From Hadesarchaea archaeon (GTDB lineage: Archaea > Hadarchaeota > Hadarchaeia > Hadarchaeales > Hadarchaeaceae), in contig DAOVGS010000028.1 of the NCBI GenBank assembly GCA_030672285.1, forward strand, positions 1-38,672: a DNA stretch of 38,672 nucleotides, in the 5' to 3' direction. The notes beneath the pieces are model-generated. The model was not told the origin of the DNA. It was given only the letters and a program-made list of their open reading frames with translations, and made no database searches. The translations under genes and the position numbers were made by a program. Every line of letters begins with the position of its first letter. Position 1 is the first letter of the stretch. Below are positions 28,983 to 37,196 of the stretch, in pieces.

Positions 28983-30041
28983 ATGAACAAGCTTGCATTT
29001 GAGCCGGTGTGGTTTGACTCGCTCGGGGCGAAGTCATCATGCACCTTAGTCAAAACACCTGATGTTTCGGTCCTTATTGATCCAGGGGTCGCGGTGATGC
29101 AACCGAGTTTTCCGGCATCTTGGGCGAAAAAGCTCTACTGGGAGGCTCAAGGGAGGCGCGCAATCGGGAAGGCGAGCCGCAAAGCAGATGCGATTGTGAT
29201 TTCCCACTACCACTACGACCACTTCACAGACTTCGACCGCGGGCTTTACAAGGGAAAGCTCCTGTTAACGAAGAACCCGAACGAGTACATCAACGACTCC
29301 CAGCGGGGACGGGCCGAGCACTTCTTCGATAACCTCTGCCGTGCGTTTGGCGGGGGCGGGCTCGAGGAGGTACTGCGAGAGCGTGAGCCAAAAACCTACG
29401 GCGACCCGCTCAAGGACATCCCCCGCGCTCGCGACAAGGACTTCGGCGACTATAATCGGCGTCGGAGGGAGCTTTTCAGAAAAGGGCGCAAGTGGTTCCA
29501 GAATCGGGTAAAGAATTGGAAATCAGCAAAGTTGATCCCCGAACTGAAGTTCAAAAATATTGAAGTGAAGTTTCCGGAGGGCAAGGAATTCAAATTTGGG
29601 CGCACCAAACTCAGGTTCACTCCCGCGCTTTTCCACGGTATCGAGTTCTCACGCGTGGGTTGGGTGTTCGCGACAATCATAGAGCGGGATGGGGAGAAAC
29701 TGATTTATTCCTCCGACCTCGATGGTCCAATCATCGAGGATTATGCAGACTGGATCATCCGAGAAAATCCTGATGTGCTGATTCTAGACGGCCCCATGAC
29801 TTATATGAGGGGTTATTTGCTCACGAAAACCACCATGAGACGCGTGGTAGCAAACGCCGTGCGGATTCTAGAGAAAAGCGACGTAAAGCTGATGATTTAC
29901 GATCACCACTTGCCACGCGAGCCGAAGTTCAAAGAGTGGACGCGGGAGGTATGGGAAGAGGGTAAGCGCCGACGGAAGAAGGTCTTGACAGTTGCAGAGT
30001 ACTTGGGTAAAAAGCCGGTCGTGCTTGGCCTAGGCAGATAA
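28983..30041 (+). CDS. Metallo-beta-lactamase fold metal-dependent hydrolase
   Basis: 'ADAIVISHYHYDHFTDFD' (HxHxDH), 'LIYSSDLDGPIIEDYADWIIRENPDVLILDGPMTY', 'MIYDHHLPR'; start taken at ATG 28983. Confidence 0.88.
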   Translation: MNKLAFEPVWFDSLGAKSSCTLVKTPDVSVLIDPGVAVMQPSFPASWAKKLYWEAQGRRAIGKASRKADAIVISHYHYDHFTDFDRGLYKGKLLLTKNPNEYINDSQRGRAEHFFDNLCRAFGGGGLEEVLREREPKTYGDPLKDIPRARDKDFGDYNRRRRELFRKGRKWFQNRVKNWKSAKLIPELKFKNIEVKFPEGKEFKFGRTKLRFTPALFHGIEFSRVGWVFATIIERDGEKLIYSSDLDGPIIEDYADWIIRENPDVLILDGPMTYMRGYLLTKTTMRRVVANAVRILEKSDVKLMIYDHHLPREPKFKEWTREVWEEGKRRRKKVLTVAEYLGKKPVVLGLGR

Positions 30042-30056
30042 ACGAGGTGAGCGCCG

Positions 30057-30149
30057 TTGGAAGGCTTAGAGGGAAAGTATGCCGATATCGACCTTTCTGG
30101 GATTGACAAAAAACCAATTCGGCGGAAAAAGCACTACACTTCAACTTAA
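30057..30149 (+). CDS. Candidate 30-aa microprotein MEGLEGKYADIDLSGIDKKPIRRKKHYTST
   Basis: TTG start preceded by SD-like gaggtga, in the gap between two same-strand genes; below the ORF track's length cut-off. Confidence 0.35.
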   Translation: MEGLEGKYADIDLSGIDKKPIRRKKHYTST

Positions 30150-30158
30150 GTTTTTGTC

Positions 30159-31247
30159 GTGCAAATTGTCGTAGGGTCGAACATGGCAGAAGGCGGAAGG
30201 GAACCCTCAAACGGCCAGCCCACAGTCAGGAGAGCACTGCTTTGGGAGGAGTTGCCCGATAAACGAGTGCAATGCAACCTCTGCGAACGGCGATGCAAGC
30301 TCGCCCCTGGCGCGCTCGGCTTCTGTAAGACGCGTAAGAACATTGGCGGCAAGCTCTACACGCTCGTCTATGGTGACATAAGCTCAATCTCTGCGAATCC
30401 CATCGAGAAGAAACCCCTCTATCATTTTTGGCCCGGCAGCGTTGCGCTTACGATCGGTACGTGGTCGTGCGATCTTACGTGTCCTTGGTGTCAAAATTGG
30501 CACATTTCGAAATCACCACCCAACCCGAAGCTAGCAAACTATCTCAGCCCAGAGGAGTTCGTCGCCCAAGCGCTTCGCGAGCGTTGTCAAGGTACTTCGA
30601 TTTCGTTTAACGAGCCAACCCTGCTCTTCGAGTACTCGCTCGACGTTTTCAGGCTGGCGAGGAAGCAGGAGTTCTACAACACCTACGTCACGAATGGTCA
30701 TATGACGCTCGAGGCGCTTCGAATGCTCCACGGTGCTGGGCTGGATGCGATGTGCATAGATGCCAAGGGCGATGCGGCGGTGGTTCGCAAATATTGTGGC
30801 GGGGACATCGAAGTCGTGTGGCGGAACGTGCGTGAGGCGAAAAAGCTCGGGATGCACGTAGAAGTCGTGAACCTCATCATCCCCGGCATCAACGATCGAG
30901 ATGAGCAATTGCGCGAGCTGGCCAAGCGTCACCTTCGTGAGGCGGGCAAGCAAACGCCGCTCCACTTCACCGCTTATTACCCTGCTTACAAATTCGATGC
31001 TCCGCCCACGCCGGTGGCAACACTTGAGCGGGCACGCGACATGGCCGTGTCAGAGGGCATCGAGTTTGTCTACCTCGGCAACGTCCCCGGACATCGGTAC
31101 GAGAACACTTATTGCCCGGGGTGCGGGGAGCTACTGATTGAACGTCGTGGGCTGGAACTCGTCGAGGCCAGATTGGTAAATGGACGGTGCCCGAGCTGCG
31201 GACGTGAAATTCCCATCATTGAGGGAGTTGATAAAACAAGGCGATGA
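30159..31247 (+). CDS. Radical SAM enzyme, AmmeMemoRadiSam (AmrS) / PflA-like, with C-terminal zinc-ribbon-like segment
   Basis: 'VQCNLCERRCKLAPGALGFCKTRKNIGGKLYTLVYGDISSISANPIEKKPLYHFWPGSVALTIGTWSCDLTCPWCQNWHIS' (CX3CX2C); tail 'YCPGCGELL...CPSCGREIP'. Confidence 0.9.
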   Translation: MQIVVGSNMAEGGREPSNGQPTVRRALLWEELPDKRVQCNLCERRCKLAPGALGFCKTRKNIGGKLYTLVYGDISSISANPIEKKPLYHFWPGSVALTIGTWSCDLTCPWCQNWHISKSPPNPKLANYLSPEEFVAQALRERCQGTSISFNEPTLLFEYSLDVFRLARKQEFYNTYVTNGHMTLEALRMLHGAGLDAMCIDAKGDAAVVRKYCGGDIEVVWRNVREAKKLGMHVEVVNLIIPGINDRDEQLRELAKRHLREAGKQTPLHFTAYYPAYKFDAPPTPVATLERARDMAVSEGIEFVYLGNVPGHRYENTYCPGCGELLIERRGLELVEARLVNGRCPSCGREIPIIEGVDKTRR

Positions 31248-31260
31248 TAACCTGCCTAAA

Positions 31261-33219
31261 CTATTTGCTCCTCCATCCCCTCGCCCATTTCGTGAGCGAT
31301 ACCCTTTTGCTCACACCATAGCCCATCCTACTGATTATCCCCTTGTCCTCGAGCCTTTGCAAGATGCGTGACATGGTCGCCTTGGGGATGCCCGTTTTGT
31401 CACATAATGCCTTCTGGGTCAAGTCGTCTTTTCTAATCAGTTCCTCTACGATTTTTCTCTCGTGAGCTGTCAGCATCCCCAATATTTTTCCAACATCCTC
31501 CCTAGAGAGTGCTGGGGGAAGCTCCACTTTTTTAGGTATTTTTTCTTTGGGCTTCCTCATCGATTTGATTTTTAAAAACGCTCCAACAGCTGCCAAGGAC
31601 GTAGCGACTCCCGCCAGAAAGACGATGTAGGGGGATAAGGGGGCCAGCATCGAAGGGGAGGTGGTGAACTCTTCGTCGCCTGAAACCTCAGTATTTTTCG
31701 TCGCATCGCCTGACTTCACCCTGTAGTGATAAGTCGTGCCCGCCAACAGATTTGTCAAAGTTATGGAGTGGTTCGTGACTAGAGAGTTGTCCGATTGGGG
31801 GGGCAACTCATAAGTGGTAGTCGTCCCGTACTCCACGACGCTGTCGGCAGGCTCATCGGTGGTCCACTCGATTGTGATTGAGTTCTGACTGACGTTCAAC
31901 TCTGTTAACCCTGAGATCGTGGGCGCCGTGACATCGACTCGGAAGGAGCGCTGCGAGTTTCCCCCGATGTTGCCAGCGTTGTCCTTCGCCTGAACTCTCC
32001 AGTACCACACACCCTCAGCGAGCTCGGTCGTGAGCTGGTAGTTATCGCTTAGGGTCCAGCCATCAGAGTTCTCGTTCTCATATGGGAACTCAGAATTATC
32101 GCTCACCGCAACATAATAACGGACAGGGGTGGAGTTCTCAATTGGGTCGAGGTTCTCCCAAGTGAGGTTCGGGGTATTGTCGTTCATATTCTCGTTGTTA
32201 TTCGGCGAGCTGAGGGATGGTGCCGGAGGCGCCACGGTGTCAACGCGGAAGGATCGGACGGAGGAGAATATGCTTTCATCCGCCCCCCGATAGCCGCGAA
32301 CGCGCCAGTAAAATAAGTTGTCAGCGAGCTGAGTCGGAGTGTAAGAATTACTGGTAGTGTTGTCAACGATTGCGGTCGACCAGTCACTCTTGTTGTCGAT
32401 CCATATCTCCCAGTTGTCGGCTACAACTTTGTTCTCCCAACTGAAGGTTGGAGTATTGTCCTTCGTATTCACTCCATCATCCGGGGAAATCAGTTCCGGC
32501 ATGAGCTTGTCGACCTGGAACTTCCACCAGGGGGAGTTATCACCGATGTTGCCCGCGTTGTCCTTCGCCCGGACATGCCAGTACCAGGTGCCGTCGGTTA
32601 GTTCAGTCGTGAGCTGATAGTTATCGTCTTCGATCCAGCCCGAGTTGTCATTCTCGTATGGGAACTCCGAATTGTCGCTCACGGCGACGTAATAGAGCAC
32701 GGGCTTGCTGTTCTCCTCTACGGTGGCCCAGCGTAGGTTAGGAGTGTTATCGTTCACGTTCTCGTTGTTCTCAGGCGAGGTTAGGTCAGACGCAGCCGGT
32801 GCTAGAGTGTCGACCCTGAAAATCCAGTTCTCGGACCAAGAGCCTAGGCCGTCAGTATTCTCCGCCCGAACGTGCCAATAGTATGCTCCATCGGGTAGCG
32901 CGTTCTCGTCCGGAACCGTATATTGGCTTACACTCCCCACGTTATCGTTATCCACGTTGGGTGAGGAATAATCGCTGTCGTTGTCGATTTGTATGTGATA
33001 ATTGTCCGCTCCAGTAACGTCCCCCCAATCCATGAGGGGTGTATTGTCTTTTGTGTTCTCGTTGTTCTCTGGTGAGACGAGTGTCGGCTGGCCCGGCTGT
33101 GCAGACGCAGATAAATTAATGATCACAAGCAGCGCTAGGGCCAAGAGCATGCCGACGACGAAGCGCGATCTTCGTATACCTGTCACCTCCTTAGAGCGGA
33201 AAGTGCCCCTTGAGGACAT
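31261..33219 (-). CDS. Membrane-anchored one-component regulator: signal/TM, four Ig-like repeats, Fn3 domain, TM, cytoplasmic winged HTH
   Basis: 'MLLALALLVIINLSASAQ' signal; Ig-like repeats; Fn3 'SITIEWTTDEPADSVVEYGTTTTYE...LLAGTTYHYRVKSGD'; TM 'LSPYIVFLAGVATSLAAVGAFL'; HTH 'LTAHERKIVEELIRKDDLTQKALCDKTGIPKATMSRILQRLEDKGIISRMGYGVSKRVSLT'. Exact start uncertain. Confidence 0.85.
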   Translation of the reverse strand: MSSRGTFRSKEVTGIRRSRFVVGMLLALALLVIINLSASAQPGQPTLVSPENNENTKDNTPLMDWGDVTGADNYHIQIDNDSDYSSPNVDNDNVGSVSQYTVPDENALPDGAYYWHVRAENTDGLGSWSENWIFRVDTLAPAASDLTSPENNENVNDNTPNLRWATVEENSKPVLYYVAVSDNSEFPYENDNSGWIEDDNYQLTTELTDGTWYWHVRAKDNAGNIGDNSPWWKFQVDKLMPELISPDDGVNTKDNTPTFSWENKVVADNWEIWIDNKSDWSTAIVDNTTSNSYTPTQLADNLFYWRVRGYRGADESIFSSVRSFRVDTVAPPAPSLSSPNNNENMNDNTPNLTWENLDPIENSTPVRYYVAVSDNSEFPYENENSDGWTLSDNYQLTTELAEGVWYWRVQAKDNAGNIGGNSQRSFRVDVTAPTISGLTELNVSQNSITIEWTTDEPADSVVEYGTTTTYELPPQSDNSLVTNHSITLTNLLAGTTYHYRVKSGDATKNTEVSGDEEFTTSPSMLAPLSPYIVFLAGVATSLAAVGAFLKIKSMRKPKEKIPKKVELPPALSREDVGKILGMLTAHERKIVEELIRKDDLTQKALCDKTGIPKATMSRILQRLEDKGIISRMGYGVSKRVSLTKWARGWRSK

Positions 33220-33655
33220 CGGAGAGCCTCACCACCTCGATAGATTCAATCCCTCCGCTTTTTTGCATTTGCTTCGCTATCTCGTTCGTCCGTCTCCGGT
33301 CGTTGGTCGCCGTCATCGCGATCAGCTCTGCGGATTCGACCGAGGTCGCGATGAATTTTACCTCCTCGAGTTTTCCGAAGTCGTCCGCTAGCTCCTCGAG
33401 TCGCTCGCTCGTCAGGTGGGGCATCACCTCGCTCTCTATCTTCAGCTTGATGAGGGCGACATCGGGAAGCCCAAATTCACGGGGATCGACCCGAGCGGTG
33501 AACCCCTTGAGCACCCCGAGCTGTTGGAGGCGCTTGATGCGGAAGTGAATGGTGGTGTCGGGGACCTTGAGCTCGCGCGCCAGCTTGAGGAAAGACACCC
33601 GCCCGTCGTGCAGCAATCGCTCGAGGATCCCGAAATCGATCCTGTCAAGTGGCAT
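33191..33655 (-). CDS. Lrp/AsnC family transcriptional regulator
   Basis: 'LDRIDFGILERLLHDGRVSFLKLARELKVPDTTIHFRIKRLQQLGVLKGFTARVDPREFG'. Confidence 0.9.
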   Translation of the reverse strand: MPLDRIDFGILERLLHDGRVSFLKLARELKVPDTTIHFRIKRLQQLGVLKGFTARVDPREFGLPDVALIKLKIESEVMPHLTSERLEELADDFGKLEEVKFIATSVESAELIAMTATNDRRRTNEIAKQMQKSGGIESIEVVRLSDVLKGHFPL

Positions 33656-33698
33656 ATAATCGCGTTTCAGGTGGGTTTTGGGCGCATATTAAATTATC

Positions 33699-33782
33699 TG
33701 CGAGGTTCGCAACGAGCCGAGCCGGGGTTTATAAGGGGTTTGGCTTACTGCGATGTTCGCAAAAATCGTTGTGAATGTCGCA
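33699..33782. promoter_or_regulatory. Three 13-bp operator-like palindromes TGCGA-NNT-TCGCA
   Basis: TGCGAGGTTCGCA 33699-33711, TGCGATGTTCGCA 33749-33761, imperfect TGTGAATGTCGCA 33770-33782, between divergent Lrp and secreted-protein genes. Confidence 0.7.
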
Positions 33783-33821
33783 ACCTTAATAAGCCCTCGT
33801 TTACACTACTTTATCAAGGCG

Positions 33822-36017
33822 ATGAAAGTGAAGGTCACCTCGCTCGTTGTAATGGTCGTGGTGGCGATCACCTTGATCAGCGTTGCTCCTGTTGCATTTG
33901 GAACTCATTTGGTGACCACACCTACGTTTGGCTCTCATGAGATTTCGGATTTTTCCGCAGAGGGCGGGGAATTATGTATTGCAGTAAAAAATCCTGTGTT
34001 GACCATCGAAACGACAAACAAAGAGTCAGCATCTTTCGCTGGGCAAGAACTAATCGTGAATGGAGATTTCTCCACAGGTGACGCTACCGGCTGGACGTTT
34101 GGATGTGCAACCGAGCCATGGTATGGTTCAGAACCGACTTACGAGATCGTGGACCAGACGGCACGGATTTACCGCACCGGGGCGGGGAGCACGGGGAGAG
34201 GGGCTTGGTTGTACCAAGAGCCGAACGCATACGTTGGCGATGCGAGTAAGCTGATCCTCTCATTCAGGGTTAAAGTTGACTACCAAAGCCTTGCCCGCCC
34301 CGGCGATTCCAACAGTGAATTCGCTGCGGATGTAATAGTTCGCTACATAGATGTGAATGGGAATCCGGGTGTTTTCACGCGCGGTTTCTCATACGTTGGC
34401 CCGAGCACCTATCCGAACGCTGAGACGATACCTCAAAGCACATGGGTCTCCCGCTCGTATGATTTGGCATCACTTTCACCAAAGCCAGCGACCATAACGA
34501 GAGTGCTCCCAGATGCTAACGGCTGGGACTACGATGTCAGCTTCGACGACGTGAGCCTCGTCTACATTGCGCGGGACGCGATGGACACGACGCTACCAAC
34601 CTCAGCGGTCGACCCGATCGAGCCCTATTGGCAGAATGCTGACATGGTTCCGTTCACCATAACCGCGACTGCCTTGGACGATCTAAGCGGCGTGGCAAGC
34701 GTCGAGCTATTCTACCGCTACTCGAGCGACAATGTTACATTCAGCCCGTGGACATCTTTTGGGGTCGATACTGCCGCGCCTTGGGAGTGGTCGTTCACCG
34801 CACCCGTCGGCCACGGCTTTTATGAGTTTTATTCCATAGCCCGCGACGTAGCAGGAAACGTCGAGGAACCACCTGATGTCGCAGATGCCGCATGTGGCGT
34901 TGCGGTGTCTGTCGTGGTACCTGCAACGATTGACATCGACCCGGACACGCTCAACCTGAAGAGCGAGGGCAGGTGGATAACCGCTTACATCGAGTTGCCA
35001 ACTGGTATCGAATCACCAACCCCTCTCGTTTTACTCGAAGATGATTTCAACGATGGAAACGATGAGGGATGGACGGTATTTCAAGGCAACTGGCAAGTAA
35101 TCAATGGCGAATATGTGTATGGCGCAAATGGTATTACCTACGTGGATGGGGTAACGGTTGCTGGAGATGTGAGTTGGGAAAACTATACCTTCGAATCGAG
35201 GTTCAAATTAATCGAAGGAGATCCGGAGATATACGTTTTGTTCAGGTTCACCGATTACGTGACATACGAGAGATATAATGGATACAGTTTTCAATACTGG
35301 CCAGACAGATGGTCCTTGTTGAGGTGGGAAATTGAAAAAGGATGGCCATGGTGTTCCATAATATCAAGGGAGCCCAACCCCTCTTCAATCACATCTGGTG
35401 AATGGTATGACGTAAGGGTTGAGTTGTCAGGCGACCGCATAAAGTGCTACGTCAACGATGAATTGAAAATAGACGTGCATGATTCAATGTTTCCGAATGG
35501 TCGCATCGGGTTAAGAGCTGACGTGTCTAAAGTCGCTTTCGATGACATCAGAGTTTATACGCTTGCACCTCTTTCAGCTGTCCGGTACGATGTCGCGGAC
35601 ATCGATATCGACACAATTCTTCTTGAAAGTACCGTGCCTGCAGAACCGTGGCCAACTGAAATCGGAGATCACGATGGCGACGGAATTCCGGACCTGATGA
35701 TCAAGTTCGACTGCTCGGCCTTGCAGGACCTCGTAAGCGTTGGCGACGTGGAGCTGACGGTTACTGGAAAGGTTGGTGAGGTGCCCTTCGAGGGCAGCGA
35801 TGTCATCAGAGTAATCGATCCGGGCGAGGGACGACCGGAAGTGCCTCATGAAATTGATGATTCTCGTGGGGATGATACTCCTTCTGGCAACACATCTGGA
35901 GCGGACGGATCAGTGGATAGCACGGATGATATGAGTGACACATCAGGCAAAGGAGGAACGGACAGAACCGAACCAGGTAATTCGGCTTGGGGTCACAGCC
36001 ACAATCGTTCTAAATGA
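33822..36017 (+). CDS. Secreted multidomain protein (carbohydrate-binding/LamG-like domains; hydrophilic C-terminal tail)
   Basis: Signal peptide 'MKVKVTSLVVMVVVAITLISVAPVAFG'; 'IDIDPDTLNLKSEGRWITAYIELP ... YDVADIDIDTILLESTVPAEPWPTEIGDHDGDGIPDLMIKFD'; start chosen at 33822 (track start 33753 lies in the operator region). Confidence 0.82.
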   Translation: MKVKVTSLVVMVVVAITLISVAPVAFGTHLVTTPTFGSHEISDFSAEGGELCIAVKNPVLTIETTNKESASFAGQELIVNGDFSTGDATGWTFGCATEPWYGSEPTYEIVDQTARIYRTGAGSTGRGAWLYQEPNAYVGDASKLILSFRVKVDYQSLARPGDSNSEFAADVIVRYIDVNGNPGVFTRGFSYVGPSTYPNAETIPQSTWVSRSYDLASLSPKPATITRVLPDANGWDYDVSFDDVSLVYIARDAMDTTLPTSAVDPIEPYWQNADMVPFTITATALDDLSGVASVELFYRYSSDNVTFSPWTSFGVDTAAPWEWSFTAPVGHGFYEFYSIARDVAGNVEEPPDVADAACGVAVSVVVPATIDIDPDTLNLKSEGRWITAYIELPTGIESPTPLVLLEDDFNDGNDEGWTVFQGNWQVINGEYVYGANGITYVDGVTVAGDVSWENYTFESRFKLIEGDPEIYVLFRFTDYVTYERYNGYSFQYWPDRWSLLRWEIEKGWPWCSIISREPNPSSITSGEWYDVRVELSGDRIKCYVNDELKIDVHDSMFPNGRIGLRADVSKVAFDDIRVYTLAPLSAVRYDVADIDIDTILLESTVPAEPWPTEIGDHDGDGIPDLMIKFDCSALQDLVSVGDVELTVTGKVGEVPFEGSDVIRVIDPGEGRPEVPHEIDDSRGDDTPSGNTSGADGSVDSTDDMSDTSGKGGTDRTEPGNSAWGHSHNRSK

Positions 36018-36051
36018 TGAATATGCTAAAGCTACTTTTACTATTCTAAAC

Positions 36052-37143
36052 CTACCTACCCATCGTCAGCGCCAGCACCGCCATCTGAGCGTGCAACCGG
36101 TTCTCCGCCTGGTCGTAGATTACCGAGTGGGGGCCATCCATGACTTCGTCGGTTGCCTCCTGCTCCCTGAACACAGGCAGCACGTGCATGATGATCGACT
36201 TCGGGTCCATCAGGTCGACCAGTTCTCGATTCAAAATCCAGTCGCGGTGCTTCTCATGCAGCTTGACCTCGTTTGCCTTGCCGAACTTGTCCATCCCCTG
36301 CATCACGCACGCGTGGGACGCCCAGCTGCGGGGGAAGACGATGTGGGCGCCCTTGAGTGCACCCTTGAGATCATCGGTGACCTCGAAGTCCGCACCGCTC
36401 CCCTTCGCGTTCTTGCGGCAGAGGTCCATGATATTCGGGTCGAGCTCGAACCCCTTGGGAGCCGCGACCGAAACATCGACCCCGTAGCGGCTCATTATCA
36501 GCGCCTCCTCCTGAACGCTCCCCCATGAGCGCACCTTGTCCGAGTAGGCCCACATGATAACATAGCGCTTCCCTTCGGGCTTCGGAATTTTTTCTTGAAC
36601 GGTGAGCATGTCCGCGAGCCCTTGACAGGGGTGATAAATATCATCTGCCATATCGATCACCGGAACCTCGCAGTGCTTCGCGTACTCACGAATCATCGCA
36701 TTACCATTGCCGTAAACGTAGTTGACTGCAGACTCCAAGATGCGAATGCCGAGGCCATGCCCATAGCGCTCGTACATTCGTGCCATATCCTTGGGTTGCT
36801 CCCCCTCGCCAGCCCTTGTCGTAGTGACATCCACGAACTGCGCATGACCCCCCAGAGCTGTCATCGCCGCCTCGAACGATGCGCGGGTGCGGGTGGAAGT
36901 ATTATAGAAGAGCATGAAAAACGTCTTGTCCTTAAGGAGAGGCTGAAGCTGGCGGACGTAGTATTTGCGCTTCAAATCCTTCGCGAGCTCGAACGTCGCG
37001 TCGAGTTCCTCGCGCGACCACTCCTGCGTCGTTATCAGATCACGGCCATAGAGCTCGACCATTTGACCACTATTTATCATAATCCGCGGCGACGTTTTAG
37101 CCTTTCGCTGGCATTCGGCGCTTCGCCAGATCTCGTGCCACAT
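36052..37143 (-). CDS. Aspartate/ornithine carbamoyltransferase superfamily protein, substrate uncertain
   Basis: 'FYNTSTRTRASFEAAMTALGGHAQFVD', 'HPCQGLADMLTVQEK', 'HVLPVFREQEATDEVMDGPHSVIYDQAENRLHAQMAVL'. Confidence 0.85.
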   Translation of the reverse strand: MWHEIWRSAECQRKAKTSPRIMINSGQMVELYGRDLITTQEWSREELDATFELAKDLKRKYYVRQLQPLLKDKTFFMLFYNTSTRTRASFEAAMTALGGHAQFVDVTTTRAGEGEQPKDMARMYERYGHGLGIRILESAVNYVYGNGNAMIREYAKHCEVPVIDMADDIYHPCQGLADMLTVQEKIPKPEGKRYVIMWAYSDKVRSWGSVQEEALIMSRYGVDVSVAAPKGFELDPNIMDLCRKNAKGSGADFEVTDDLKGALKGAHIVFPRSWASHACVMQGMDKFGKANEVKLHEKHRDWILNRELVDLMDPKSIIMHVLPVFREQEATDEVMDGPHSVIYDQAENRLHAQMAVLALTMGR

Positions 37144-37196
37144 CGGTCAACCAAATTTTTCAGAATATTTTTATATATATAACTAAATTGCTAACC

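Noticed and set aside
33753-33821. Extended N-terminus MFAKIVVNVATLISPRLHYFIKA for the 754-aa secreted protein
   Set aside because: The region overlaps the operator palindromes and sits too close to the TATA-like element; the signal peptide starts cleanly at ATG 33822.
35935-37182. Plus-strand ORFs 35935..36528 and 36595..37182
   Set aside because: Antisense to the well-supported carbamoyltransferase; no recognisable domain.
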